A DNA stretch of 16,476 nt, from the NCBI GenBank assembly GCA_964409225.1, contig CAYPCM010000016.1:1-16476 (forward strand), in the 5' to 3' direction. Under the pieces are notes generated by a model. That model had not been told where the DNA came from. It saw nothing but the letters and a program-made list of their open reading frames with translations, and ran no database searches. The DNA is from JACPXH01 sp964409225 (lineage in GTDB: Bacteria > Patescibacteriota > Minisyncoccia > JACPXH01). Numbering within the stretch: the stretch's first letter is position 1; each line of letters opens with the position of its first letter. This document shows positions 1 to 5,481 of the stretch, one piece after another. A program made the translations under genes and the position numbers.

Positions 1-21
1 CGGCGGTTTCTCTTTTCTTGG

Positions 22-119
22 CCCCGTTAGAAAATAAGACCTTGTTTTATCAGGAATGGGAACTCTCTTCAGTAGACTGACGGATCGAAGAAAGCACGGC
101 CAACGAGTTTCTAACGGGG
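22..119. repeat. Short element bounded by a 12-bp perfect inverted repeat
   Basis: CCCCGTTAGAAA at 22-33 is matched by its exact reverse complement TTTCTAACGGGG at 108-119, 74 bases apart. It lies just upstream of ruvA. No gene is apparent inside, and no clear target duplication flanks it. It may be a MITE-like or REP-like intergenic element, or the arms of a long-range RNA hairpin in the ruvA leader. Confidence 0.5.
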
Positions 120-154
120 TTGAAAAAAGAGGGATTTCGCGCCATGATGAGGCC

Positions 155-736
155 ATGATCGGTTTTGTTGAAGGCACGGTGGCCGGCCGCGAGGATTCGG
201 CTCTACTGCTTCAAGTGGGCGGCATTGGTCTGCGGCTCCTTGTGGGGCCGGAGAGCTTGGCGAAGATACCACAAAATGGTACCAGAATAAAGGTTTGGAC
301 GCACCTTGCGGTGAGTCAGTTTTTGTGGACGTTGTATGGATTTTTGACCGCAGAATCCTACGGGCTGTTCCAGTTGTTTCTCGAAGTGCCGGGATTCGGG
401 CCGCGGAGAGTGCTCGGTATGGTGGACGGCGCGGATCCGGCCAAAGCGCGCGCCGCAATTGAAGCAGAAGATGGTGAAGAGTTGGCGCGATTGTGCGGCA
501 TTTCGGTTTCGACTGCCGAGAAGTTGGTTGTGGGCCTGCGTAAGGTTCGCAAACCCGCCCACAAGAAGTCCGTGAAAGCTACTGGTAGTGCAGCGAGTTC
601 TGATCAAGGTTTGGTCGAGGAAGCGCTCATCTCTTTGGGCTACGGCAAAACCGAAGCGCGCGAAGCTGCGGCGGCTTCATCCGGCGTGAGCGTGGAAGCG
701 TGGGTGCGGGCGGCGTTAAGGCGAACAAAGAAGTGA
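155..736 (+). CDS. ruvA: Holliday junction branch migration protein RuvA (divergent)
   Basis: RuvA binds four-way junctions as a tetramer and loads the RuvB motor in recombinational repair. The 193-residue product matches the family length of about 200. It starts MIGFVEGTV like the family's MIGxLxGxV, continues with the OB-fold domain ending THLAVSQFLWTLYGF (about residues 48-62), then a helix-hairpin-helix region with GFGPRRVLGMV, a second hairpin at GISVSTAEKLV, a linker, and the C-terminal RuvB-binding domain (LVEEALISLGYGKTEAREA). ATG 155 was chosen over the longer open frame from 56 because family homology begins there. The acidic pin of E. coli RuvA (Glu55-Asp56 in VREDAQLLYGF) aligns with Gln-Phe here, and the second hairpin lacks the GxGKKTA consensus. 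The identity is secure from overall architecture; efficiency on junctions is uncertain. No ruvB or ruvC is visible nearby. Confidence 0.93.
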   Translation: MIGFVEGTVAGREDSALLLQVGGIGLRLLVGPESLAKIPQNGTRIKVWTHLAVSQFLWTLYGFLTAESYGLFQLFLEVPGFGPRRVLGMVDGADPAKARAAIEAEDGEELARLCGISVSTAEKLVVGLRKVRKPAHKKSVKATGSAASSDQGLVEEALISLGYGKTEAREAAAASSGVSVEAWVRAALRRTKK

Positions 737-775
737 AACCCTTGAAGCAGCATGTCGAAGTTGCGGAAAACAAGC

Positions 776-1133
776 CGGCCGCCACACTCCCTCAGCGATC
801 GTTCGCTCGTCCAGCGACTCGCTCACTCTGTCCTCGCCACCCGGGCCGCCGCATGCCGTTCGCGCGGCGTCGCGCAGGCCGAGCGGGCAGGGTGCCGAGC
901 ACTCAAGACCTTGAGTGCTCGGCGAGCGAGGCCGAGCGAGATTGCGGCCCGCTCGCTGGGCGGGCCGACACGTCCGTGCGATACGGCTGCGGCGGCCTCC
1001 GGGGCGAGTCGCTCGCCTGCGGGCGAGATCGCCTCGCCCGTTCGGCCGACCAGACGACAAGCAGTTGTCGTCTGGCGTACGGCCTTACCCATGCCGGGTG
1101 GCTGCGGATGTCGCTTCGGGAGAGTGGCGGCCG
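776..1133. repeat. Gene-free block of nested inverted repeats after ruvA
   Basis: About 440 bases separate ruvA from the next gene and no credible coding region is present. Outer arms 776-791 and 1118-1133 are inverted repeats with one mismatch in 16. Inside lie a 9-bp pair (836-844 with 1094-1102), a 9-bp pair (880-888 with 947-955), and a 14-bp perfect hairpin with a 2-base AC loop (894-907 with 910-923). Separately there is an 11-bp hairpin with a GCAG loop (1050-1060 with 1065-1075) and a GGGCGA/TCGCCC pair at 1021-1039. The arrangement suggests a palindromic mobile remnant or a structured RNA. Open frames here consist of low-complexity Arg/Ala/Pro-rich translation and are not genes. Confidence 0.6.
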
Positions 1134-1178
1134 CCCATGCTTCCTGACGAGGATTGCGTGTGAAGTGGGAACTTAAGT

Positions 1179-1814
1179 ATGGCTACCTCACTACTTATTG
1201 TCGCGCGGCTTGGTCTTGCCTCCCTTATTGGTTTCGAGGGCCTAAATTGGTTTGGCGTGCTTGATTTCACGCTTGATTTCAGCTGGCTTGGGCTCATGGT
1301 GACGGCAGTGGCGGTGCTCGCGCTTCTTGAGGGTTCTGCGTTTCTCCTCAAACGCACAACCGGCCGGGGCCTGCATCCGGTTGCCTATTTTGCCGGAGCG
1401 GTAGCGCTGGCGGTTGATGCCATTGGCGACATTGTGCATCTTTACGGCCGTTTCGCCTGGTATGATCAAGCCGCGCATTTCCTCGGAGGGGCGGTGGTGG
1501 GGATTGTGGCGTTTAACGTGCTCTGGCAGCTTGAGGGCGTTGGGCGAATACGGATCGGCGCGGGGTGGCGGAGTCTGTTCATCGTTTCGATGGGGGCGCT
1601 ATTCGGAAGTTTGTATGAAATCGAAGAATATCTCGAAGATCTCTGGAAGTGGCACCGGCAGGTGCGGCTTGGCGACGGGCCGGATACTGTAAACGATATT
1701 ATTTTCAATATCTTGGGCGCTTTGGCTGTGGCGATAATCGCCGCGTTTATAGTGCGAAAAAGACATGTTGATCGATCCTCGCGAGTGGAACCAAAAAATC
1801 CTGCAACACCCTGA
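1179..1814 (+). CDS. YjdF-like (DUF2238-type) integral membrane protein
   Basis: A 211-residue protein with about six hydrophobic segments (roughly residues 4-20, 35-56, 67-86, 96-116, 130-146 and 173-195) and a basic tail. Between the segments it shows polar motifs typical of the YjdF/DUF2238 and VanZ-like membrane families: YDQAAHFLGGAVVG near 94-107, SLYEIEEYLEDLW near 143-155, and DTVNDIIFNILGA near 168-180. The His, Glu and Asp in the membrane hint at an active or binding site, but no activity is established here. The stop lies 50 bases inside the next gene, so the two are probably co-transcribed. The start ATG 1179 has only a weak purine-rich stretch (GTGGGA) upstream. The family assignment rests on motif pattern and is moderate. 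Confidence 0.72.
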   Translation: MATSLLIVARLGLASLIGFEGLNWFGVLDFTLDFSWLGLMVTAVAVLALLEGSAFLLKRTTGRGLHPVAYFAGAVALAVDAIGDIVHLYGRFAWYDQAAHFLGGAVVGIVAFNVLWQLEGVGRIRIGAGWRSLFIVSMGALFGSLYEIEEYLEDLWKWHRQVRLGDGPDTVNDIIFNILGALAVAIIAAFIVRKRHVDRSSRVEPKNPATP

Positions 1815-2934
1815 CGGGTCGTTTTTGCAGTCGTACGAGTGGGGCGAGTTTCAAGCCGGTTTCGGCCGGCCGGTGCGCCGGACGTTTCTCGCGAGCCGCG
1901 TGGCCATGCAATCCGTAAGGATGCCGCTTCCGCTCGGGGTAACATACGAGCTGGTAAGTCGCGGGCCGGCAGCAGACGACGTTTCAGCCGCGCAGCTTGC
2001 GCTAGAACTCCACGAGCTTGGCCGGAGCGCGGGGGCGCTTTTTGTGCGTTGCGAGCCGGTGTGGGACGTCCGCCGCACCCAAGAACTTGCTCTGGCCGGT
2101 TTTCGGCGCACCGCGCCCATGCAGCCCGAGACAACGCTTGTGCTCGACCTCACTATTTCTGAAGCCGAGCTTTTGGTCGGGATGCGCGAAGACACCCGTT
2201 ATAATATACGTTTGGCCGAGCGGCGCGGAGTGCGGGTGCGCGAAGCAGGCCTTGAGCAGTATCCGGCGTTTTGGGGTCTGATTTCTGAAACAGCTGATTT
2301 CCGCGGGTTCAGAACGCATGACAGCCGATACCAGAAACTCATGGCCGAACGTTTTTTAGCAGCAGAATTGGGATCCGCGCCGTTCATGAAGCCGGTGGCG
2401 CGGCTGTTCTTGGCCGAGGTGGCCGGAGAACTGGCTGCGGCCGCCATGGTTTTGTTTTTCGGCCGCACTGCGGCGCATCTTTACGGCGGGACAAGCCGCA
2501 AGCATCGTAAGACCATGGCCGCGCATCTGCTGCGCTGGACGGCAATTCAGCGTGCTAAAGAAGTTGGGTGCGATAAGTACGATATGTGGGGCATCGCCCC
2601 GCGTAGCGGGGCGATGCCCAGCCCGCATGGCCAAGCGCGAAGCGCTTTAAGGGGGGCGATTGTCAGCCCGCATGGCCAAGCCCGAACGGGAATTGCGTCC
2701 CGCAGGGACGCAATTGATAGTCCGCATGACCAAGCCCAAAGGGCTTCCAGCGACGCAATGTATCCATGGCAAAAAAGGCAAATAAAACAATGGGCTGGTT
2801 TTACTCAATTCAAGCAGGGGTTTGGCGGGCGGGTAGTCGAGTATGTGGGAACGTGGGATTTACCATTGCGGTCTACTTGGTACCGCCTCTACCAGTTGGC
2901 GAGATACGCCCGAAGACAGGCCGCCTTATTCTAA
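1765..2934 (+). CDS. FemA/FemB family aminoacyl (glycyl) transferase with in-frame repeat insertion
   Basis: FemA/FemB/MurM-type enzymes use aminoacyl-tRNA to add amino acids to the peptide stem of lipid II at the cytoplasmic membrane. Supporting landmarks are the N-terminal SFLQSYEWGEFQAGFGRPV, the central DLTISEAELLVGMREDTRYN, the segment RLFLAEVAGELAAAAMVLFF, LYGGTSRKHRKTMAAHLLRW, KYDMWGIAP and the C-terminal WAGFTQFKQGFGGRVVEYVG. The protein has 389 residues because about 53 residues (roughly 280-332) are inserted between the conserved WGIAP and the WAGFTQFKQGFGG block; without them it would be about 336, the usual size. The insert translates tandem palindromic repeats (SPHGQARS, SPHGQART, SPHDQAQR) and shows no resemblance to the family. 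The start overlaps the preceding gene by 50 bases. Neighbouring Mur ligase supports a peptidoglycan role. The insertion sits at a loop, so the enzyme may still be active. Confidence 0.88.
   Translation: MLIDPREWNQKILQHPDGSFLQSYEWGEFQAGFGRPVRRTFLASRVAMQSVRMPLPLGVTYELVSRGPAADDVSAAQLALELHELGRSAGALFVRCEPVWDVRRTQELALAGFRRTAPMQPETTLVLDLTISEAELLVGMREDTRYNIRLAERRGVRVREAGLEQYPAFWGLISETADFRGFRTHDSRYQKLMAERFLAAELGSAPFMKPVARLFLAEVAGELAAAAMVLFFGRTAAHLYGGTSRKHRKTMAAHLLRWTAIQRAKEVGCDKYDMWGIAPRSGAMPSPHGQARSALRGAIVSPHGQARTGIASRRDAIDSPHDQAQRASSDAMYPWQKRQIKQWAGFTQFKQGFGGRVVEYVGTWDLPLRSTWYRLYQLARYARRQAALF
2589..2746. repeat. Three tandem palindromic repeat units inside the FemA/FemB gene
   Basis: A related 17-base core (consensus AGYCCGYATGRCCAAKC across all copies in the window) occurs at 2620-2636, 2665-2681 and 2719-2735. 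Unit starts are spaced 45 and 54 bases apart, both multiples of three. Each core is followed by a small hairpin whose arms differ but stay complementary: AAGCGC/GCGCTT (2633-2647), CCCG/CGGG (2681-2690) and AAGCCC/GGGCTT (2732-2746). The first and third cores are preceded by perfect hairpins of 14 bp (2589-2602 with 2606-2619) and 11 bp (2691-2701 with 2705-2715). All units are read in one frame without stops. A fourth copy lies at 10404-10458 in a different gene. Confidence 0.85.
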
Positions 2935-2943
2935 GCAGAAGTC

Positions 2944-3085
2944 CAAATGTCAAAATCCCCGCCTGCCAGAGCCTTCGGCTCAGGCCGATGGCGGGCAGGC
3001 GAATTTCAATCCTTCGACTCGTCGCTGCGCTCCTCGCTCAGGAAATAACGCTTATACCCCGAGCCTGTCGAGGGGTTGACATTTG
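2944..3085. repeat. Composite palindromic intergenic element
   Basis: Between the FemA/FemB gene and the Mur ligase, CAAATGTCAA (2944-2953) and TTGACATTTG (3076-3085) form a perfect 10-bp terminal inverted repeat. Inside are the pair CGCCTGCC/GGCAGGCG (2960-2967 with 2994-3001) enclosing GAGCC-TTC-GGCTC (2969-2981), and a pair CCTTCGAC (3011-3018) with GTCGAGGG (3067-3074) of the TTCGAC..GTCGAA type. There is no gene and no clear target duplication. The last bases lie next to the predicted Mur ligase start. Confidence 0.6.
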
Positions 3086-3091
3086 AATTCG

Positions 3092-4495
3092 ATGTCCATG
3101 GCTCGTCTTGATTCCATCCTCAAGATTGCGAAACGCTTCATCCCTACGCCCCTCTTCCGGTGGCTTGTGTCTCCCTACCACTGTTCTCTCGCCTGGGCCG
3201 CTGATCGGTGGTACCGTCATCCTTCGCGCGAGCTCATCGTGATCGGCGTTACCGGCACCAAGGGCAAGTCCGCCACCGTCTACCTTGCCGGCCGCATGCT
3301 CGAAGCCGCCGGGCACACGGTGGGGTGGTCGTCTTCCATCTCACTCAAGATAGGCGAGCGCGAGTGGCTGAATCCGTACCACATGACTACACCCGGCCGG
3401 TTCAAGCTGCAGCAGTTGCTTCGCGAGATGGCGGATGCTGGCTGTGAATACGCGCTTATTGAAGTTACTTCGGAAGCAATTAAACAGTTCCGGCACCGGC
3501 ACATCTGGTTCGATGGCGCGGTGTTTACGAATCTTGCCCCAGAGCACATTGAATCGCACGGCAGCTACGAGCAGTACCGGGCGGCGAAGCTGGAATTATT
3601 CAGCGTGGTTTCTGCCCGGCCGCAGAAAACTGTTCGCGGCCGGGCGGTGCCGCGGTGGGTGGCGGTGAACTTGGACGATCGGGAAGCGCCGCGTTTTCTC
3701 GAGTTCGCGGTTGATGCGCAGTATGCGTTCCGGATTTTGGACGCGAAGTTTCGGCGGCCGGACGCACCCAATATTTTGCCGCTCAAAGCAAGGATTTTTG
3801 ATGCGGTGAACGTAGCGGTCGGTTCTGACGGGTCCCGGTTCCGGTTTGAGGAACGCGATCAGGGTACGTTTGTGACGACGTCGCTCGTGGGCGTCTTTAA
3901 CATTTCGAACATCCTTGCGGCGGCGGCGGCGACCATGGGGGAACCCGACATGGATCGGGAAGTGGTGCGCAAAGTCGCCGCGGCCACGGTTTCGATTCCC
4001 GGGCGCATGGAAGAAATTCGGTGCGGCCAGCCCTTCCGGGTCATCGTGGACATGGCGCATACCCCGGATTCGTTTCGCGCGGTCTTCGGCGCGGTTGAGA
4101 CAATGCGCGGGGCAGGGGAGCGGGTGATTGCGGTGTTCGGTTCAGCCGGCGGCGGACGGGACGCGTGGAAGCGGCCGGAGATGGGGAAGATCGCGGCCGA
4201 ATACGCAGATCAGTTGATGTTGACCACTGACGATCCATTTGATGAAGATACGAATGCGATCTCGAAGGCGATTGCGGTTGGTGCCCGCGCGGCGAAACCC
4301 GGAATCCCGATTGAGACGATCCTCGATCGCCGCTGTGCAATCGAAGCCGCGCTCCAGCAGGCGCGCACGCATGACGTTGTGTTGATTCTTGGCAAAGGCG
4401 CAGAGCAGACGCTTATCTTGGCTCAAGGCTCGGTTGAGTGGGACGATCGGGCCGTCGTGCGCGAAGAACTTACGAAGTTGGGGTACGGCAAGTAA
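3092..4495 (+). CDS. MurE-like Mur ligase lacking the usual UDP-binding N-terminal domain
   Basis: Mur ligases add amino acids to UDP-MurNAc peptides with ATP. Counting from ATG 3092, the ATP-binding P-loop VTGTKGKSATVYLAGRML lies near 53-70. It is followed by the MurE-type HMTTPGRFKLQQLL, a segment ALIEVTSEAIKQFRH, FTNLAPEHIESHGSYEQY (with the Lys of AAKLELF that is normally carbamylated), the FNISNILAAAAA region, and the C-terminal domain with IVDMAHTPDSF and TTDDPFDED (380-386). Only about 50 residues precede the P-loop, whereas canonical MurE has a domain of roughly 90-100 residues there. The mDAP-specific DNPR motif is replaced by DDPF, arguing against mDAP as substrate, though the true substrate is not shown. 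ATG 3098 or TTG 3083 are alternative starts. Peptidoglycan synthesis, or a related amino-acid ligation, is the likely role. Confidence 0.82.
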   Translation: MSMARLDSILKIAKRFIPTPLFRWLVSPYHCSLAWAADRWYRHPSRELIVIGVTGTKGKSATVYLAGRMLEAAGHTVGWSSSISLKIGEREWLNPYHMTTPGRFKLQQLLREMADAGCEYALIEVTSEAIKQFRHRHIWFDGAVFTNLAPEHIESHGSYEQYRAAKLELFSVVSARPQKTVRGRAVPRWVAVNLDDREAPRFLEFAVDAQYAFRILDAKFRRPDAPNILPLKARIFDAVNVAVGSDGSRFRFEERDQGTFVTTSLVGVFNISNILAAAAATMGEPDMDREVVRKVAAATVSIPGRMEEIRCGQPFRVIVDMAHTPDSFRAVFGAVETMRGAGERVIAVFGSAGGGRDAWKRPEMGKIAAEYADQLMLTTDDPFDEDTNAISKAIAVGARAAKPGIPIETILDRRCAIEAALQQARTHDVVLILGKGAEQTLILAQGSVEWDDRAVVREELTKLGYGK

Positions 4496-4507
4496 AACTC
4501 AAAACAG

Positions 4508-4630
4508 TAGGACTTACGCGCTTGGTTACTGTTCGAGCTTGTCGAGAACCTGTCGCAGAAGTTATTTCGCATAGGTATCTTCTCGACTTCGCTCGAAGAA
4601 TATTGTTTCTGCTCAAACGCGTAAGTCCTG
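4508..4630. mobile_element. 123-bp MITE-like element with 12-bp terminal inverted repeats
   Basis: AGGACTTACGCG (4509-4520) and CGCGTAAGTCCT (4618-4629) are perfect inverted repeats. AACAG occurs directly outside both ends (4503-4507 and 4631-4635, one base beyond each arm), as expected of a 5-bp target-site duplication. Internally TTCGAGC/GCTCGAA (4532-4538 with 4591-4597) and GTCGAGAA/TTCTCGAC (4541-4548 with 4580-4587) form a second nested stem. It encodes nothing and lies between the Mur ligase stop and the archease start. It is likely a non-autonomous transposon remnant; the mobilising transposase is not in the window. Confidence 0.6.
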
Positions 4631-4644
4631 AACAGAAAACAACG

Positions 4645-5064
4645 GTGAAAAACCGCAACCCAGAGTTCGAAATGCTCTCGCACACCGCCGATCTGCGCGC
4701 ACGGGTAGTCGGCGGCTCACTTGAGGGCCTTTTTCAAAACGCGCTGGCAGGATTTGCGCACATCATCGGCGTAGGCATTCCAAGAGGCAGGCCCATACAG
4801 AAGAAATTCGTCCTTGAATCGGGTTCAACCACAAACTTGCTGATTGATTTTTTGAACGAAGCGCTGTATTGCTCCAACGTTGAGAAAGCGATTTTCGATC
4901 AAGTTACGTTTTCCGAACTTTCAGAAAATAAGCTCGTAGGCATTCTACGCGGCCATCGCGTTGACGGTTTTGCCGAGGACGTGAAGGCGGTCACATATTA
5001 CGGCGCCGAGATACGAAGGGACGCAGCAGGCAATTTCACGGTTGAGTTGGTGTTCGATGTTTGA
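4645..5064 (+). CDS. Archease (RtcB activator)
   Basis: Archease is a small protein that helps the RNA ligase RtcB become guanylylated and turn over; its gene is often beside rtcB, as here. The 139-residue product shows the family's N-terminal FEMLSHTADLRARV with the metal-binding Asp16, then GGSLEGLFQNALAGFAHII, TTNLLIDFLNEALYCSN, the GHRVDGFAEDVKAVTYYGAEI core, and a C-terminus ending FDV, whose Asp is a conserved ligand position in the family. GTG 4645 was chosen because the preceding open frame runs through the MITE-like element at 4508-4630 and shows no homology; ATG 4672 is a possible shorter start but would cut the first strand. No strong ribosome site is visible. Function is well supported by both sequence and context. 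Confidence 0.88.
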   Translation: MKNRNPEFEMLSHTADLRARVVGGSLEGLFQNALAGFAHIIGVGIPRGRPIQKKFVLESGSTTNLLIDFLNEALYCSNVEKAIFDQVTFSELSENKLVGILRGHRVDGFAEDVKAVTYYGAEIRRDAAGNFTVELVFDV

Positions 5065-5086
5065 TCTTTCAGAAAGGGGGGGTAAG

Positions 5087-5419
5087 ATGCCACGGCGGAC
5101 AAGAGATGGACCGCGAAAGAACAGATGGAGCGAGTGGTTTCCGTGTAGCGACGGCGAGGCGGTGCGGTTCGTGCGCAGGCGGGACGGAGTGTTGATTTCC
5201 CGAACTGATGGGGCCAGGGCCGTGATACCGGAGCCGAACTTCGCTTGCCTGATGCGGGCTGTCGATCAGCCGTGTCCGGTCTGCAATAGAGGTCGGCTGG
5301 AGAAGCTTAACTTCGACGCGGTTGCATCCCCCACGATCATATGCGGAGGGTGTGAAGTCGAGTTCGAGGTCCGCCGAGGAGTACTGCGTCGAAAACTCCT
5401 GCCGCGAGAGTTCCACTGA
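5087..5419 (+). CDS. Small zinc-ribbon-like protein of unknown function
   Basis: A 110-residue basic protein. Two CxxC pairs, CPVC (about residues 64-67) and CGGC (about 87-90), separated by about 19 residues, look like a zinc ribbon or knuckle. The N-terminal part (WFPCSDGEAVRFVRRRDGVLI) is polar and basic with an extra Cys. I do not recognise a named family. ATG 5087 follows a run of seven Gs (5076-5082) that can serve as a purine-rich ribosome site; the longer frame from 5042 overlaps archease and is less likely. The gene follows archease by 22 bases and is closed by a strong terminator. A nucleic-acid-associated role beside archease and RtcB is inference only. Confidence 0.65.
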   Translation: MPRRTRDGPRKNRWSEWFPCSDGEAVRFVRRRDGVLISRTDGARAVIPEPNFACLMRAVDQPCPVCNRGRLEKLNFDAVASPTIICGGCEVEFEVRRGVLRRKLLPREFH

Positions 5420-5452
5420 CGGAGCGGTTTCACCGCTCCGTTCTTCATTTTT
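5419..5452 (+). terminator. Intrinsic terminator after the zinc-ribbon gene
   Basis: A perfect 10-bp stem, ACGGAGCGGT (5419-5428) and ACCGCTCCGT (5432-5441), with a TTC loop is followed by TTCTTCATTTTT-like T-rich sequence. It starts at the last base of the stop codon and should separate the archease/zinc-ribbon transcript from rtcB. Confidence 0.85.
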
Positions 5453-5472
5453 GGTCAGTTTCCCGTTATAAT
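5444..5472 (+). promoter_or_regulatory. rtcB promoter with consensus -10, probable leaderless start
   Basis: TATAAT at 5467-5472 is a perfect -10 hexamer. A weak -35, TTCATT (5444-5449), stands 17 bases upstream and overlaps the terminator tail. The rtcB ATG begins 9 bases after the hexamer, so transcription should begin within about three bases of the start codon. No Shine-Dalgarno is present. Confidence 0.6.
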
Positions 5473-5481
5473 TGCGCCACC

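Noticed and set aside
1..30. Possible 3' end of an upstream gene, frame 1 open to a TAG at 28-30
   Set aside because: Only nine codons are visible, too little to support a gene; the stop also lies inside the inverted repeat arm.
700..1176. Open frames on both strands across the GC-rich spacer after ruvA
   Set aside because: They translate inverted repeats into Arg/Ala/Pro/Ser-rich low-complexity sequence, overlap one another in several frames, and show no domain or ribosome site.
4438..4644. Longer archease start at 4438
   Set aside because: The extra segment overlaps the Mur ligase gene and translates the MITE-like element; family homology begins only after GTG 4645.
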